A stretch of DNA of 64,000 nucleotides, from NCBI RefSeq assembly GCF_003201815.1, contig NZ_QJKB01000001.1, forward strand, positions 992,001 through 1,056,000, read 5' to 3'. Source of the stretch: Undibacterium pigrum (lineage in GTDB: Bacteria > Pseudomonadota > Gammaproteobacteria > Burkholderiales > Burkholderiaceae_D). The first letter of the stretch is position 1. Each line of letters begins with the position of its first letter. The notes below the pieces were generated by a model, which saw only the letters and a list, made by a program, of their open reading frames with translations, made no database searches and was not told the origin of the DNA. Below, piece by piece: positions 1 through 10,164 of the stretch. Position numbers and translations under genes: made by a program.

Positions 1-819
1 GTCGTTACCGTCAACAGAAGCGTTGATGATAGGATATTTTTTCAATGCAGCAACGGCAGCTTTAACGAAGAAGGACATGAAACCCAGTTTCACGCCATGT
101 TCCTTTTCAAACTTGTCTTTGTACTTGTTACGCAAGTCCATGACGGGTGCCATGTTGACTTCGTTGAAAGTTGTCAGAATTGCGTTAGTCGATTGAGATT
201 GCACCAGACGTTCAGCGATACGGGCACGCAAACGGCTCATCGGTACGCGCTCTTCTGGACGGTCACCCAGGCTGGCGATCGTTGGAGCAGCGACTTGTTG
301 CAGTGCTGGCTTGCCAGCTGCAGGAGCAGCCAGAGGAGCAACTACTGGTGCTGCAGCAGGTTTGGCGGCTACTGCTGCCAGTGCATCACCTTTGGTAACA
401 CGGCCATCTTTGCCGGAACCGTCAACTTGTGCTGCAGTCAGGCTGTTTTCTGACAGGATTTTTGCTGCTGCTGGCATCGCTACGCCAGCAGAAGACTTTG
501 CATCAGCAGGTGCAGATGTGGCAGCGGCAACTGCTACTGGAGCAGCAGATACTTCCATCGGGCTTACTTTTGCAGATGCATCAGTATCGATAATCGCGAT
601 GACTTCGCCAGCAACGACCGTACTGCCATCGCCCTTGATGATTTGTGTGATCACGCCAGCGTCAGGTGCTGGCAGTTCCAGTACGACCTTGTCTGTTTCT
701 ACGTCGATCAGGTTTTCGTCGCGGCCGACTTCCTGGCCAACTTTTTTATGCCAGGACAACAGGGTTGCTTCTGCGACGGACTCAGATAACTGAGGAACTT
801 TTACTTCGATAATTGCCAT
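1..819 (-). CDS. odhB: Dihydrolipoyllysine succinyltransferase, E2 of 2-oxoglutarate dehydrogenase (3' end outside window)
   Basis: The reading frame stays open from an ATG at 819 to the left edge, giving the first 273 residues of a protein usually about 400-430 long; the catalytic C-terminus is outside the window. The N-terminal lipoyl domain (about residues 1-78) carries the ETDKVVLE motif, with the lipoylated lysine at about K44. An Ala/Pro-rich linker follows, then a peripheral-subunit-binding domain (about 112-150, with [13 protein letters not shown]), a second linker, and the start of the acyltransferase domain ([14 protein letters not shown]). E2 moves the succinyl group from E1 to CoA in the citric acid cycle. 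It lies 62 bp downstream of odhA on the same strand and is presumably co-transcribed. A purine-rich GGAGAG precedes the ATG. Confidence 0.95.
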   Translation of the reverse strand, partial: MAIIEVKVPQLSESVAEATLLSWHKKVGQEVGRDENLIDVETDKVVLELPAPDAGVITQIIKGDGSTVVAGEVIAIIDTDASAKVSPMEVSAAPVAVAAATSAPADAKSSAGVAMPAAAKILSENSLTAAQVDGSGKDGRVTKGDALAAVAAKPAAAPVVAPLAAPAAGKPALQQVAAPTIASLGDRPEERVPMSRLRARIAERLVQSQSTNAILTTFNEVNMAPVMDLRNKYKDKFEKEHGVKLGFMSFFVKAAVAALKKYPIINASVDGND

Positions 820-880
820 TTTTTACTCTCCGATTCGGGTAGCCAAATGCGACATCAGCTTCTGATGTCGCATCGCGTCA

Positions 881-3736
881 TTATTTGGTCAGGACAAAGC
901 CTTTGAGTTTGGAAAATGCCGTTTCCAGCAATGCTTTTTGTTGTGCATAGTGCTTGTCATAGTAACCGACAGCTGGCGATGCACTGGCTGGACGACCTGC
1001 ATAAGCAAGTTTTTGACCTTCTTCCAGGCTTTCAAAAATATTGTGCTGGATCTGGAACCATGGTCCCTGATTTTGCGGCTCATCTTGTGCCCAGACCAAT
1101 TCCGTCATGTTCGGGAATTTTTTCAGTTCAGCAACAAAACTCTTATGCGGGAAAGGATACAGTTGTTCAACACGGACAATTGCCGTATCTGACTGACCGC
1201 GCTCTTTACGGGCATTGACCAGGTCGTAGTACACTTTGCCTGAGCAAGCGATAACGCGCTTGACCTTCTTGGCATCAATCTTCTCGTCAACTTCACCAAT
1301 CACTGTCTGGAAGCTGCCTTTGGCCAGATCGGACAAAGGTGAACCTGCATCCTTGTTACGCAGCAAGGACTTCGGTGTCATGATGACCAGAGGCTTGCGG
1401 AACATGCGTATCATCTGACGACGCAACAGATGGAAAATCTGGGACGCAGAAGTAGGCTGAACCACTTGCATATTATTGTCAGCACACAGTTGCAGGAAAC
1501 GTTCTGGGCGAGCAGATGAATGCTCCGGACCCTGACCTTCATAACCATGCGGCAGCATCATGACCAGACCAGATGCGCGGCCCCATTTCACTTCACCAGA
1601 GCTGATGAACTGATCAATAACAACCTGAGCACCATTGGCGAAATCGCCGAATTGCGCTTCCCAGATAGTCAGTGTATTTGGTTCAGCGGTGGAGTAACCG
1701 TATTCAAAGCCCAGTACCGCTTCTTCAGACAAAACAGAATCGATAACAGTAAATGGTGCCTGCTTGTCAGAAATGTTTTGCAGAGGGATATAAGTACCAG
1801 CATCCCAGCGTTCACGGTTTTGATCATGCAAAACAGCGTGACGGTGAACGAAAGTACCGCGACCTGCATCCTGACCTGTCAAACGGATAGCATAACCTGA
1901 AGAAACCAGAGATGCGTATGCCAGATGCTCGCCCATGCCCCAGTCCAGGTTCATGTCGCCACGACCCATGGCTGCACGGTCGCCCAGTACTTTTTCGACC
2001 AGGCTATGTGGCTTGAAGCCTTCAGGTACAGTAGTAATACGTTCCGCCAGACGCTTCAATTCAGTTGACGGTACGGCTGTGTCAGCTGCATCTGTCCATT
2101 TACGGTTGAGGAAAGGAATCCAGTCAACAGCGTATTTGTTTTTGAAATTGGAGATTACCGGATCATGGGTATGCTTGCCAGCATCCATGGCATCACGGTA
2201 GGCCTTGATCATTTGATCGCCGCCATCCGCAGGGATAGTGCCTTGTGCAGCCAGTTTGTCAGCATACATACGGCGTGTGCCTGGGTGCTGAGCAATCTTC
2301 TTGTACATCAAAGGCTGAGTCAGAGCGGGTGTATCTTGCTCATTATGACCAAGTTTGCGGTAGCAGATGATGTCAACGACGACGTCTTTCTTGAATTCCA
2401 TACGGTAATCCAGAGCGATCTGAGTCGCCAGGACTACTGCTTCAGGATCATCTGCATTGACGTGCAGTACCGGTGCTTCGATCATTTTGACAACGTCGGA
2501 GCAATACAGGGTAGAACGTGAATCGCGTGGATCAGAAGTCGTGAAACCGATCTGGTTATTGATGACGATATGCACAGTACCACCTGTACCGTAGCCGCGT
2601 GTTTGCGCCAGGTTCAGGGTTTCCATGACTACGCCCTGCCCTGCAAACGCAGCGTCGCCGTGTACCAGGATAGGCAAGACTTGTGAGCCGTCTTTGTCGC
2701 CGCGACGATCCATACGTGCTTTGACAGAACCTTCAACCACTGGATTAACGATTTCCAGATGAGAAGGATTGAACGCCAGGGACAAGTGAACAGGGCCGCC
2801 TGGTGTAGAAATATCAGACGAGAAGCCCTGATGGTATTTAACGTCGCCAGCTGGCAAGTCGTCACCGTGTTTGCCTTCAAATTCAGCAAACAGATCCTGA
2901 GGCATTTTGCCCAGGGTATTGACCAGTACGTTCAGACGACCACGATGGGCCATACCGATAACGATTTCTTCGACACCGCGCTCACCGGCGCGCTGGATAG
3001 TCTCATCCATGGAAGCGATAAAGCTTTCGCCGCCTTCCAGGGAGAAGCGCTTCTGACCAACATATTTGGTATGCAGATAGCGTTCCAGGCCTTCAGCCGC
3101 AGTCAGGCGGTCAAGGATGTGTTTTTTCTTTTCAGGAGAGAAAGATGGTGTGGAGCGAATTGCCTCCAGCTTTTGTTGCAACCAGCGCTTTTCTGTAGGG
3201 TCACTGATGTACATGAACTCAGCACCGATGGAACGGCAATAAGTGTCACGCAGGGCATTCAGCAGGTCGCGCAATGATGCAGTTTCTGGACCGAAATAGG
3301 TATTGCTGATATTGAACTGTATGTCCATATCGGCATCGGTAAAACCATAGAAACTTGGCTCCAGTTCTGGAATGCTAGGACGTTCCTGGCGTTGCAGCGG
3401 GTCCAGATTGGCCCAGTGGCTACCAAGAAAGCGATAGGCAGCGATCAGTTGCTGGGCGGCGACGCGTTTGCGTCCCATCTCAGCATCAGCAGTCGCATTG
3501 ACTGTGCGTATCGGGCCTTGTTTGGCACGTTCGGCAAACGATGCAATAACAGGTGCGTGGGCAACGTCTGGCTTGGAGGAGCCATCGACTGCAGGCACGT
3601 TTTGCATGGCGTCGAAATATGCGCGCCAGTTGTCAGGAACAGAACCGGGATTATTCAGGTACGCTTCATACAGTTCTTCTACATACGGCGCATTGCCGCC
3701 GAACAAGTACGAGTTAGCGTTATATTGTTGCATCAT
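881..3736 (-). CDS. odhA (sucA): 2-oxoglutarate dehydrogenase E1 component
   Basis: Thiamine-diphosphate-dependent E1 subunit that decarboxylates 2-oxoglutarate and succinylates the lipoyl group of E2. The protein is about 951 residues, the normal length. The N-terminal peptide SYLFGGNAPYVEELYEAYL is typical of the family. The active-site region has MAHRGRLNVL near residue 263, FNPSHLEIVNPVVEG, and HGDAAFAGQG near residue 360. The transketolase-like pyrimidine-binding half carries FVHRHAVLHDQ and PHGYEGQGPEHSSAR. A GTG nine bases further upstream (3745) is also in frame. I prefer the ATG at 3736 because AAGGTGA lies 5 nt before it but would overlap the GTG. It is followed by odhB and preceded by a gap of about 320 bp, so it probably has its own promoter apart from the sdh-gltA unit. 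Confidence 0.96.
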   Translation of the reverse strand: MMQQYNANSYLFGGNAPYVEELYEAYLNNPGSVPDNWRAYFDAMQNVPAVDGSSKPDVAHAPVIASFAERAKQGPIRTVNATADAEMGRKRVAAQQLIAAYRFLGSHWANLDPLQRQERPSIPELEPSFYGFTDADMDIQFNISNTYFGPETASLRDLLNALRDTYCRSIGAEFMYISDPTEKRWLQQKLEAIRSTPSFSPEKKKHILDRLTAAEGLERYLHTKYVGQKRFSLEGGESFIASMDETIQRAGERGVEEIVIGMAHRGRLNVLVNTLGKMPQDLFAEFEGKHGDDLPAGDVKYHQGFSSDISTPGGPVHLSLAFNPSHLEIVNPVVEGSVKARMDRRGDKDGSQVLPILVHGDAAFAGQGVVMETLNLAQTRGYGTGGTVHIVINNQIGFTTSDPRDSRSTLYCSDVVKMIEAPVLHVNADDPEAVVLATQIALDYRMEFKKDVVVDIICYRKLGHNEQDTPALTQPLMYKKIAQHPGTRRMYADKLAAQGTIPADGGDQMIKAYRDAMDAGKHTHDPVISNFKNKYAVDWIPFLNRKWTDAADTAVPSTELKRLAERITTVPEGFKPHSLVEKVLGDRAAMGRGDMNLDWGMGEHLAYASLVSSGYAIRLTGQDAGRGTFVHRHAVLHDQNRERWDAGTYIPLQNISDKQAPFTVIDSVLSEEAVLGFEYGYSTAEPNTLTIWEAQFGDFANGAQVVIDQFISSGEVKWGRASGLVMMLPHGYEGQGPEHSSARPERFLQLCADNNMQVVQPTSASQIFHLLRRQMIRMFRKPLVIMTPKSLLRNKDAGSPLSDLAKGSFQTVIGEVDEKIDAKKVKRVIACSGKVYYDLVNARKERGQSDTAIVRVEQLYPFPHKSFVAELKKFPNMTELVWAQDEPQNQGPWFQIQHNIFESLEEGQKLAYAGRPASASPAVGYYDKHYAQQKALLETAFSKLKGFVLTK

Positions 3737-3741
3737 CTTGC

Positions 3742-3748
3742 TCACCTT
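3742..3748 (-). promoter_or_regulatory. Ribosome binding site that decides the odhA start
   Basis: On the minus strand this reads AAGGTGA, 5 nt before the ATG at 3736. It contains the first base positions of the alternative GTG start (3745), so it cannot serve that codon. This favours initiation at the tandem ATG ATG. Confidence 0.6.
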
Positions 3749-3960
3749 TCTTCGCGTTTCGCGAGATTAGCGGGTTAATCTAACCTTCCGCGACACGGCC
3801 TGACCGGTTAGCGGATTGCACATCAAGTTGTGGGGAAGGGCTTAATTCAATCTATCCTCGTGACCAAATCAAAAAGCATGTCATTTAAATATGTTTTTTG
3901 ATTAGATCGCGAAAGTTATTCCTAAAAATCACTTTCGTGGCGAAGCATAGCATAATTACT
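3749..3960 (-). promoter_or_regulatory. odhA upstream region with an inverted repeat
   Basis: This gap of about 210 bp between the gltA terminator and odhA must hold the odhAB promoter if the terminator is efficient. It contains one clear inverted repeat: CGAAAGT at 3910-3916 and ACTTTCG at 3931-3937, separated by 14 nt. An AT-rich stretch with ATTTAAAT lies near 3886. I could not find a convincing -35/-10 pair on the minus strand. The repeat could be an operator or a leader hairpin. Confidence 0.35.
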
Positions 3961-3964
3961 GAAG

Positions 3965-4000
3965 AAAAAAAAAGCGAGTCGTAAAGACTCGCTTTTTACA
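3965..4000 (-). terminator. Rho-independent terminator after gltA
   Basis: An 8-bp stem (AGCGAGTC at 3973-3980, GACTCGCT at 3986-3993) encloses a GTAAA loop. A and T runs flank it, so the minus-strand transcript ends in a run of U. It lies about 60 bp downstream of the gltA stop and closes the sdhCDAB-sdhE-gltA unit. Confidence 0.85.
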
Positions 4001-4057
4001 ACAACATAAAATAACTAAAGATTAACGTTTTAACTTCACGTTCGAATGAACGCTTAA

Positions 4058-5362
4058 TTAACGCTTGTCTATAGCTGGTACATCACGTTTGGCTGAGCCA
4101 ACAAACAACTGACGTGGGCGACCGATTTTTTGCTCTGGATCAGAAATCATTTCTTTCCATTGAGCGATCCAGCCTACTGTACGTGCCAAAGCAAAGATAC
4201 CGGTGAACAATGCTGTTGGAATACCCAGTGCACGTTGTACGATACCAGAGTAGAAATCGACGTTAGGATAGAGCTTGCGGCTGACGAAGTATTCGTCTTC
4301 CAGCGCGATTTTTTCCAGTGCCATGGCCAGCTTGAACAGTGGATCATCTTGCAGACCCAGTTCTTGCAGCACTTCATAACAGGTTTCACGCATCAGCTTG
4401 GCGCGTGGGTCATAGTTTTTATAAACACGGTGACCAAAGCCCATCAGCTTGACGCCAGAGTTCTTGTCTTTAACCTGAGCGATGAACTCAGGAATATTGT
4501 CAACGCTGCCGATTTCTTCCAGCATGCTCAATGCTGCTTCATTCGCACCACCGTGAGCAGGACCCCACAGGCAGGCGATACCAGCAGCGATACAGGCAAA
4601 TGGATTGGCACCAGAGGAACCGGCCAGACGCACTGTTGATGTAGAGGCATTTTGCTCGTGATCTGCGTGCAGGATCAGGATACGATCCAGGGCGCGCACC
4701 AGTACTTCATTGGTTTTGTATGGCTCACATGGCGTAGAGAACATCATGTGCATGAAGTTCGCGCTGTACGACAAGTCATTACGTGGATACACGAAAGGCT
4801 GGCCGATAGAATATTTATAGGCCATCGCTACCAGTGTAGGCATTTTGGCGATCAGGCGGATAGCTGACACTTCACGGTGATGCGGATCATTGATATCCAA
4901 CGAATCATGGTAGAAAGATGCCAGTGCACCAACCGTACCTACCAGTACCGACATAGGATGGGCATCACGGCGGAAGCCGCGGAAGAAGAATTGCATTTGC
5001 TCATGCACCATGGTGTGATTGGTGACAGTCGCTACAAATTCTTTCTTTTGATCTGCGTTTGGCAATTCGCCATTCAACAACAGATAGCAGGTTTCCAGGA
5101 AATCACCGCCATTGACAGCCAGTTGCTCGATAGGATAACCGCGATACAGCAATTCACCCTTGTCGCCGTCGATATAGGTGATGGAAGAATTACAGGCTGC
5201 CGTGGACATGAAACCTGGATCATAGGTGAACATGCCGGTAGAACCATACAATTTACGGATGTCGATGACATCAGGACCAATCGAACCCTTGTAAATTGGC
5301 ATTTCCAGGGCTGGTGAGCCATCGGAGAATGATAGCGTGGCTTTTGTTTCAGAATTTGTCAT
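4058..5362 (-). CDS. gltA: Citrate synthase (hexameric, type II)
   Basis: Condenses oxaloacetate with acetyl-CoA to give citrate. At 434 residues it has the length of Gram-negative type II enzymes, which have an N-terminal beta domain of about 50-60 residues and are commonly NADH-inhibited. Catalytic residues are visible: the histidine of [11 protein letters not shown] (about H234), the histidine of [14 protein letters not shown] (about H311) and the aspartate of YPNVDFYSG (about D368). GGAAGAG lies a few bases before the ATG. It follows sdhE by 61 bp and is followed by a strong terminator, so it is the last gene of the sdh operon. NADH inhibition is family knowledge and is not read from the sequence. 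Confidence 0.97.
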   Translation of the reverse strand: MTNSETKATLSFSDGSPALEMPIYKGSIGPDVIDIRKLYGSTGMFTYDPGFMSTAACNSSITYIDGDKGELLYRGYPIEQLAVNGGDFLETCYLLLNGELPNADQKKEFVATVTNHTMVHEQMQFFFRGFRRDAHPMSVLVGTVGALASFYHDSLDINDPHHREVSAIRLIAKMPTLVAMAYKYSIGQPFVYPRNDLSYSANFMHMMFSTPCEPYKTNEVLVRALDRILILHADHEQNASTSTVRLAGSSGANPFACIAAGIACLWGPAHGGANEAALSMLEEIGSVDNIPEFIAQVKDKNSGVKLMGFGHRVYKNYDPRAKLMRETCYEVLQELGLQDDPLFKLAMALEKIALEDEYFVSRKLYPNVDFYSGIVQRALGIPTALFTGIFALARTVGWIAQWKEMISDPEQKIGRPRQLFVGSAKRDVPAIDKR

Positions 5363-5423
5363 GGCTCTTCCTTCAGATAAGAGGTGAGTCGTTAATCAAA
5401 AAAACACAAAAAATCAAATTGAC

Positions 5424-5705
5424 TTACGCCGCTTGCAGGCGCAGCAATAAAGCATGGACATGAGGCAGATCGACTTCGGCTTCCGGTTTGGTCTTGGCCA
5501 AGATCAGATCCATTAAAGTATTGTCTGGCAATTCCATCAGGCGGCTGAAGGCATCCACTTCCTCATCTGTCAGGGATTCTTCATTGGCATCCAGAAAACG
5601 CGTCAAGATCAGATCGTTTTCCAGCAAACCACGCCGTGCCCGCCACCGCAGCCTGGCCCGCTTTATCGGGTCGCTTTGATGGGATATAGCTTGTGACTCA
5701 GACAT
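5424..5705 (-). CDS. sdhE: Succinate dehydrogenase flavinylation/assembly factor SdhE
   Basis: A 93-residue protein of the SdhE/SDHAF2 family (formerly DUF339/YgfY). These proteins promote covalent attachment of FAD to the SdhA flavoprotein. The family RGxxE motif is present as RRGLLENDLIL at about residues 24-34, followed by the conserved DEEVDAFSRLMELPDNTLMDL helix region. The start is supported by GGAAGA upstream. It lies between sdhB and gltA, so the assembly factor is made together with its client. This order is common in betaproteobacteria. Confidence 0.93.
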   Translation of the reverse strand: MSESQAISHQSDPIKRARLRWRARRGLLENDLILTRFLDANEESLTDEEVDAFSRLMELPDNTLMDLILAKTKPEAEVDLPHVHALLLRLQAA

Positions 5706-5817
5706 ATTTAATTTTCTTCCATACTGACTATTTCATGCGGCTCTCAGCTTGCCTGGAAAACCGCATGAAATAGCAGCGATGCCCGTCAAAAAATAACAGG
5801 GCATCGCCAAAAACAAC

Positions 5818-6528
5818 TTAAACCGCGCGACGGACCATCAGCTCTTTAATCTTACCGATAGCACGGGTAGGATTCAGACCTTTAGGACAGACGTCCACAC
5901 AATTCATGATGGTGTGGCAACGGAACAAACGGTATGGATCTTCCAGGTTGTCGAGGCGTGCTCCAGTTGCTTCATCACGAGAATCAGCAATAAAGCGATA
6001 AGCCTGCAACAAACCTGCGGGACCAACGAATTTATCCGGATTCCACCAGAAAGATGGGCAGGATGTAGAGCAACATGCACACAGAATGCACTCATACAGA
6101 CCATCAAGCTCTTCACGCTCAGCAGGCGTCTGCAGGCGCTCTTTTTCCGGAGGAATGGAATCATTCATCAGGTAAGGCTTGATGGAATTGTATTGCTTGA
6201 AGAATTGCGTCATATCCACGATCAGATCGCGGATCACTGGCAAGCCAGGCAAAGGACGCAAGACGATAGGCTCGCTCAATTCATTCAGATTGGTGGTACA
6301 TGCCAGGCCATTCTTGCCATTGATGTTCATCGCATCAGAACCACACACACCTTCACGGCATGAGCGGCGCAGCGCCAGTGAGTCATCAACGTCAGATTTA
6401 ATACGTTGCAATGCATCCAGCAACATCTTGTCAGTGTCTTGCAGCTCGACGGTCAGGTCTTGCATGTAAGGCTTGGCATCCTTGTCCGGATCGTAGCGAT
6501 AGATTTTAAATTTCAGTGTACGTGCCAT
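5818..6528 (-). CDS. sdhB: Succinate dehydrogenase iron-sulfur subunit
   Basis: 236-residue electron-transfer subunit of complex II. The [2Fe-2S] cluster region has C57, C62 and C77 with an aspartate at 65, as in the E. coli protein. The C-terminal half holds the other two clusters: [11 protein letters not shown] (C148, C151, C154, C158) and [17 protein letters not shown] (C205, C211, C215). These form the [4Fe-4S] and [3Fe-4S] centres. It lies 12 bp downstream of sdhA in the operon and 112 bp upstream of sdhE. Confidence 0.97.
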   Translation of the reverse strand: MARTLKFKIYRYDPDKDAKPYMQDLTVELQDTDKMLLDALQRIKSDVDDSLALRRSCREGVCGSDAMNINGKNGLACTTNLNELSEPIVLRPLPGLPVIRDLIVDMTQFFKQYNSIKPYLMNDSIPPEKERLQTPAEREELDGLYECILCACCSTSCPSFWWNPDKFVGPAGLLQAYRFIADSRDEATGARLDNLEDPYRLFRCHTIMNCVDVCPKGLNPTRAIGKIKELMVRRAV

Positions 6529-6540
6529 ATCGGTATCTCT

Positions 6541-8316
6541 TTAGAATGTACGGGCTTTAGGCTTGAAGGTTTCTACAGTCAGTGGTTTGGTCACGACTGG
6601 CTTGTAGTCGAGGCGATTGCCTTCGGAATACCACAAGGTATGCTTCATCCAGTTCACGTCGTCGCGCTGTTCGTAATCACGGTGCGCATGTGCGCCACGG
6701 GATTCTTTACGGGCGGCAGCGGATGTGATCGTTGCCTTGGCTGTTTCGATCAGATTATCCAGTTCCAGTGCTTCTACACGTGCAGTATTGAAGACCTTGG
6801 ATTTATCTTTGAAAGAAACATGCTTGCGACGCTCATCAAGCTCCATAATTTTCTTGTAGCCGGTTTGCAGCAATTCATCAGTACGGAACACGCCGCAGTA
6901 TTGCTGCATAGTGCCGCGGATGGCATTGGCAACGTCTTGTACGCGCTCGGAACCGGTACTGGTTTCCAGCTTGGCCAAACGTGACAGTGCCAGATCAGCC
7001 GCATCAGCAGGCAAATCTTTATTGCTACGCGCCTTCAGATTACTTGCAACTACGTGATTACCAGCCGCACGGCCAAACACCAGCAAATCGAGCAGAGAGT
7101 TAGTACCCAGACGGTTTGCACCATGCACCGATACGCAGGCGCACTCGCCAATTGCATACAGACCATTAACGACTTCACTGCCACCGTTTTTAGGTGCCAC
7201 AACCTGACCATGAATATTGGTCGGGATACCACCCATCTGATAGTGAATTGTAGGAACGACAGGAATCGGCTCTTTGGTCGCATCAACGTTGGCAAACTTG
7301 TGCGCGATTTCCAGAATCGATGGCAGGCGTTTTTGAATGGTGTCAGCACCAATATGACGCAGATCCAGCATGACGTGATCTTTATTTGGACCACAGCCAC
7401 GACCTTCCTTGATTTCCTGATCCATGGAGCGGGAAACAAAGTCACGTGGAGCCAGATCTTTCAGCGTAGGCGCATAACGCTCCATGAAGCGCTCGCCCTG
7501 GCTATTCACCAGAATACCACCTTCACCACGCACACCTTCAGTAATCAGGACACCCGCACCGGCAACGCCAGTTGGATGGAACTGCCAGAATTCCATATCT
7601 TCCAGCGGCAAGCCCACACGCGCCGCCATACCCATACCGTCACCAGTATTGATGAAGGCATTGGTAGAAGCTTGCCAGATACGGCCAGCACCGCCAGTTG
7701 CAAATATCGTGGTCTTGGCTTCCAGCATCATGACTTCGCCAGTTTCCATTTCCAGCGCAACCACACCAAGGACATCACCATCAGCATCACGGATCAGGTC
7801 TATCGCCATCCATTCAACAAAGAAATGGGTACGGGCGCGGACGTTACGCTGATACAGAGTATGCAGCAAAGCATGACCAGTACGGTCAGCAGCAGCACAG
7901 GCACGCTGCACAGGTTTTTCACCGTAGTTGGCAGTATGGCCACCGAATGGACGCTGATAAATCGTGCCGTCAGCATTACGGTCAAATGGCATACCAAAAT
8001 GCTCAAGTTCATAAACCACTTTTGGTGCTTCACGGCACATGAACTCGATCGCATCCTGGTCACCCAGATAGTCTGAACCTTTAACGGTATCAAACATATG
8101 CCAGAGCCAGCCATCTTCCGACATATTGCCCAAAGAAGCACCAATACCACCCTGCGCAGCAACAGTATGCGAACGGGTAGGGAAAACTTTAGACAGTACA
8201 GCGACATTCAGGCCAGCCTCAGCCAATTGCAGCGAGGCACGCATGCCGGAACCGCCAGCACCAACGATGACCGCGTCAAAACGGCGGCTAGGGATTGTGG
8301 ATTTAATTGCAGCCAC
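6541..8316 (-). CDS. sdhA: Succinate dehydrogenase flavoprotein subunit
   Basis: Oxidises succinate to fumarate and carries covalently bound FAD. I set the start at GTG 8316 (591 residues). TGGAGAG lies about 8 nt upstream, and the sdhD stop ends only 2 nt before it, which suggests translational coupling. The frame is open further upstream to 8505, but that extension lies inside sdhD and does not resemble SdhA. Visible motifs are the nucleotide-binding GAGGSG (about 19-24), SHTVAAQGG with the FAD-linking histidine at about H50, the active-site segment QFHPTG, and [18 protein letters not shown]. Confidence 0.97.
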   Translation of the reverse strand: MAAIKSTIPSRRFDAVIVGAGGSGMRASLQLAEAGLNVAVLSKVFPTRSHTVAAQGGIGASLGNMSEDGWLWHMFDTVKGSDYLGDQDAIEFMCREAPKVVYELEHFGMPFDRNADGTIYQRPFGGHTANYGEKPVQRACAAADRTGHALLHTLYQRNVRARTHFFVEWMAIDLIRDADGDVLGVVALEMETGEVMMLEAKTTIFATGGAGRIWQASTNAFINTGDGMGMAARVGLPLEDMEFWQFHPTGVAGAGVLITEGVRGEGGILVNSQGERFMERYAPTLKDLAPRDFVSRSMDQEIKEGRGCGPNKDHVMLDLRHIGADTIQKRLPSILEIAHKFANVDATKEPIPVVPTIHYQMGGIPTNIHGQVVAPKNGGSEVVNGLYAIGECACVSVHGANRLGTNSLLDLLVFGRAAGNHVVASNLKARSNKDLPADAADLALSRLAKLETSTGSERVQDVANAIRGTMQQYCGVFRTDELLQTGYKKIMELDERRKHVSFKDKSKVFNTARVEALELDNLIETAKATITSAAARKESRGAHAHRDYEQRDDVNWMKHTLWYSEGNRLDYKPVVTKPLTVETFKPKARTF

Positions 8317-8318
8317 TT

Positions 8319-8687
8319 TTATACTCTCCACAAAATCTGTGCAGCATAGCCAGCACAAGCGATCAACCACAGAATTGTGGCAACTTGAAATACCAGACGC
8401 AAAAATACATTGTGCGTCACATAATCCATCCAGATATCGCGCATACCAACCCAGGCGTGATACAGCAGGCAGATGACGACAGAGAAAGTCGCCAGCTTGA
8501 ACCACTGCATGGCAAATATGCCAGCCCAGGCAGCTTGATTGAAGTTTTTACCCGTCAAAAACAGACCCAGCAAAATAACGGTGTATAGCGCCATGACGAT
8601 GGCAGTAACACGCTGCGCCAACCAGTCACGCAAACCGTAACTTGCTCCCACGACCAGACGCTTAGGTCCAATATTATTATTTGCCAT
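8319..8687 (-). CDS. sdhD: Succinate dehydrogenase membrane anchor subunit SdhD
   Basis: A 122-residue membrane protein with three hydrophobic helices. It forms the heme b and ubiquinone site with SdhC. The conserved block [14 protein letters not shown] gives the heme-ligand histidine at about H77 and the Asp-Tyr pair at about 88-89 used in quinone binding. It starts 2 bp after the sdhC stop and ends 2 bp before the sdhA GTG start. Confidence 0.95.
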   Translation of the reverse strand: MANNNIGPKRLVVGASYGLRDWLAQRVTAIVMALYTVILLGLFLTGKNFNQAAWAGIFAMQWFKLATFSVVICLLYHAWVGMRDIWMDYVTHNVFLRLVFQVATILWLIACAGYAAQILWRV

Positions 8688-8689
8688 TT

Positions 8690-9097
8690 TTAGAATACTC
8701 CGAACAGTTTCAAGGCTATCAATGCTGCCAGCACAAGACTGATCGCCAACACACTCACTGCTGACTTACGTGCACTATCCTTATCGAGACCATAGTGCAA
8801 ATCCATGAGCAAGTGACGGATACCAGCGCAGAAATGGTGCAGATAAGCCCATGACAAAGCCAGGATAACCAGCTTGACAAAAACGCCGGATGTCAATGCC
8901 TGCAATTCGGCAAATGTAGTTTCCGATGTCAAACTCTTATCAAGCAGATAAAGGATGAATGGCAACAACAGGAACATCAGCATTCCACTTGCCCGGTGCA
9001 AGATGGAAACGAAGCCTGCTAGCGGCAACCGGTATCCGGTCGCATCTATCAAGCGCATGACACCAAAGCGTGGCTTGGCTCTTACTACTTCAGACAT
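8690..9097 (-). CDS. sdhC: Succinate dehydrogenase cytochrome b556 subunit SdhC
   Basis: First gene of the sdh operon: a 135-residue, three-helix cytochrome b subunit. The motif SILHRASG (about 31-38) holds the Ser and Arg of the quinone site. HHFCAGIRHLLMD (about 87-99) is the heme-binding region. I chose the ATG at 9097 over the in-frame ATG at 9112, because GGGGAG lies 7 nt before 9097 and would fall inside the coding region if the upstream ATG were used. Upstream is a 207-bp non-coding region with two inverted repeats. Confidence 0.95.
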   Translation of the reverse strand: MSEVVRAKPRFGVMRLIDATGYRLPLAGFVSILHRASGMLMFLLLPFILYLLDKSLTSETTFAELQALTSGVFVKLVILALSWAYLHHFCAGIRHLLMDLHYGLDKDSARKSAVSVLAISLVLAALIALKLFGVF

Positions 9098-9104
9098 AAA
9101 TAAT

Positions 9105-9110
9105 CTCCCC
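9105..9110 (-). promoter_or_regulatory. Ribosome binding site that decides the sdhC start
   Basis: Minus-strand GGGGAG with 7-nt spacing to the ATG at 9097. The alternative in-frame ATG at 9112 overlaps it and has no such sequence of its own. Confidence 0.65.
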
Positions 9111-9151
9111 ATTAACTAGTCTGTACATAAACCTTGCAATTTTCGCTCATT

Positions 9152-9168
9152 TTGGTGCATTGCACCAA
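9152..9168. promoter_or_regulatory. 17-bp perfect palindrome upstream of sdhC, candidate operator
   Basis: The sequence TTGGTGCATTGCACCAA is a perfect inverted repeat with 8-bp arms around one central base. It lies 55-71 bp upstream of the sdhC ATG. That is a usual place for a repressor or activator site controlling the sdh-gltA operon. Its cognate regulator is unknown. It does not match the AT-rich palindrome beside the GntR gene, so a different factor is likely. A small leader hairpin is an alternative. Confidence 0.5.
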
Positions 9169-9213
9169 CAAAAATCGGCGCAATTTACAAAATATCGCTA
9201 TCTTAAACCTAAA

Positions 9214-9231
9214 GCTCTGCGGGTGCAGAGC
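9214..9231 (-). terminator. Hairpin between the GntR gene and sdhC, possible weak terminator
   Basis: A 7-bp stem (GCTCTGC at 9214-9220, GCAGAGC at 9225-9231) with a 4-nt loop lies about 75 bp downstream of the GntR stop. On the minus strand it is followed by a T-rich stretch (TTTAGGTTT) and not by a true T run. It could end the regulator transcript inefficiently or be part of the sdhC control region. Confidence 0.35.
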
Positions 9232-9304
9232 ACGCAAACACACGTCACAAGGTCAGGACACGCCAAAAAACCACAGCAAGCACACCGGTCGCCAGATGAT
9301 TGAT

Positions 9305-10108
9305 TTAGCTTAATTCATTCCTGTAATGGTGATTCACAGTCAGATACAAACCACGACGCAGCTCTACTGGCTTGTCGCCATACGTAAAGGAAACGCGCTC
9401 AACATTAAGCAAAGGCACCCCGACATCCACACTCAGCAAACCTGCAACCGCCTCATCAGCACACACCGCACGGATTTGCTCGGACGCTCTTATCATGTGC
9501 GTGCCAAATTCGCTTTCAAACAGACCGTACATCGGCCCCTTGTATTCATTCAAACGCTCGGCAGTCAGGCCTTTGAAGATGGAACCAGGCAACCACAAAT
9601 CATCGAGGATGGTAGGCACACCAGAAAAAGACTGCACACGACGGATAAAGACGACCGAATCACCAGATTTAATGTCCAGCAAACGCGCCACCTCTGCTGG
9701 TGCGCGCATGCGTTTGACTTCGATAATGCGATTCTCAGGATAATGCGGCACTCCCTCATCAGGGGCCAGCCGCAAAAAACGAAATTGCGAACGCGCCTCA
9801 TGGTGAGTTGCGACGAAAGTGCCCTTCCCCTGCCTGCGCACGACCAGATTTTCCGCAGACAGTTCATCAATGGCTTTGCGCACCGTACCCTGACTGACTT
9901 TGAAACGGCCAGCCAATTCCATCTCACTGGGTATCAACTCACCCGGCTTCCACTCACCGGATTGCAGGCTCTGGGTAATCAGCGCTTTTATCTGTTGATA
10001 TAATGGGCTGAACGTAGGCGAAGCACTCAAAGACGAAGCACCAACCCCAGCACCTGGAGTGGTCGGTGCAACGGGCGAATTATTTGCGGTTGGTATGCTT
10101 GAGTTCAT
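9305..10108 (-). CDS. GntR-family (HutC/UTRA-type) transcriptional regulator
   Basis: An N-terminal winged helix (about residues 35-105) has PLYQQIKALI, the family PGELIPSEMELA and the recognition segment VSQGTVRKAIDELSAENLVVRRQGKGTFV. A UTRA effector domain (about 125-265) has RRVQSFSGVPTILDDLWLPG and RRGLYLTVNHHYRNEL. This is the HutC subfamily layout. I place the start at ATG 10108 (267 residues); a GTG at 10141 is in frame, and neither has a strong Shine-Dalgarno sequence. The first 30 or so residues are a low-complexity Ser/Pro/Ala/Thr leader. It lies upstream of the sdh operon and divergent from mdh, so a role in controlling citric acid cycle genes is likely but inferred. The effector is unknown. 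Confidence 0.88.
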   Translation of the reverse strand: MNSSIPTANNSPVAPTTPGAGVGASSLSASPTFSPLYQQIKALITQSLQSGEWKPGELIPSEMELAGRFKVSQGTVRKAIDELSAENLVVRRQGKGTFVATHHEARSQFRFLRLAPDEGVPHYPENRIIEVKRMRAPAEVARLLDIKSGDSVVFIRRVQSFSGVPTILDDLWLPGSIFKGLTAERLNEYKGPMYGLFESEFGTHMIRASEQIRAVCADEAVAGLLSVDVGVPLLNVERVSFTYGDKPVELRRGLYLTVNHHYRNELS

Positions 10109-10164
10109 AGACTGCAATTTCACCACAAAACTACCCGCCACGTCCAGAACAAAAACTAAGTGAT

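Noticed and set aside
7054..8076. Plus-strand open frame of about 340 codons inside sdhA
   Set aside because: Fully antisense to a strongly conserved sdhA. No ribosome binding site or family resemblance; it is a shadow of codon bias.
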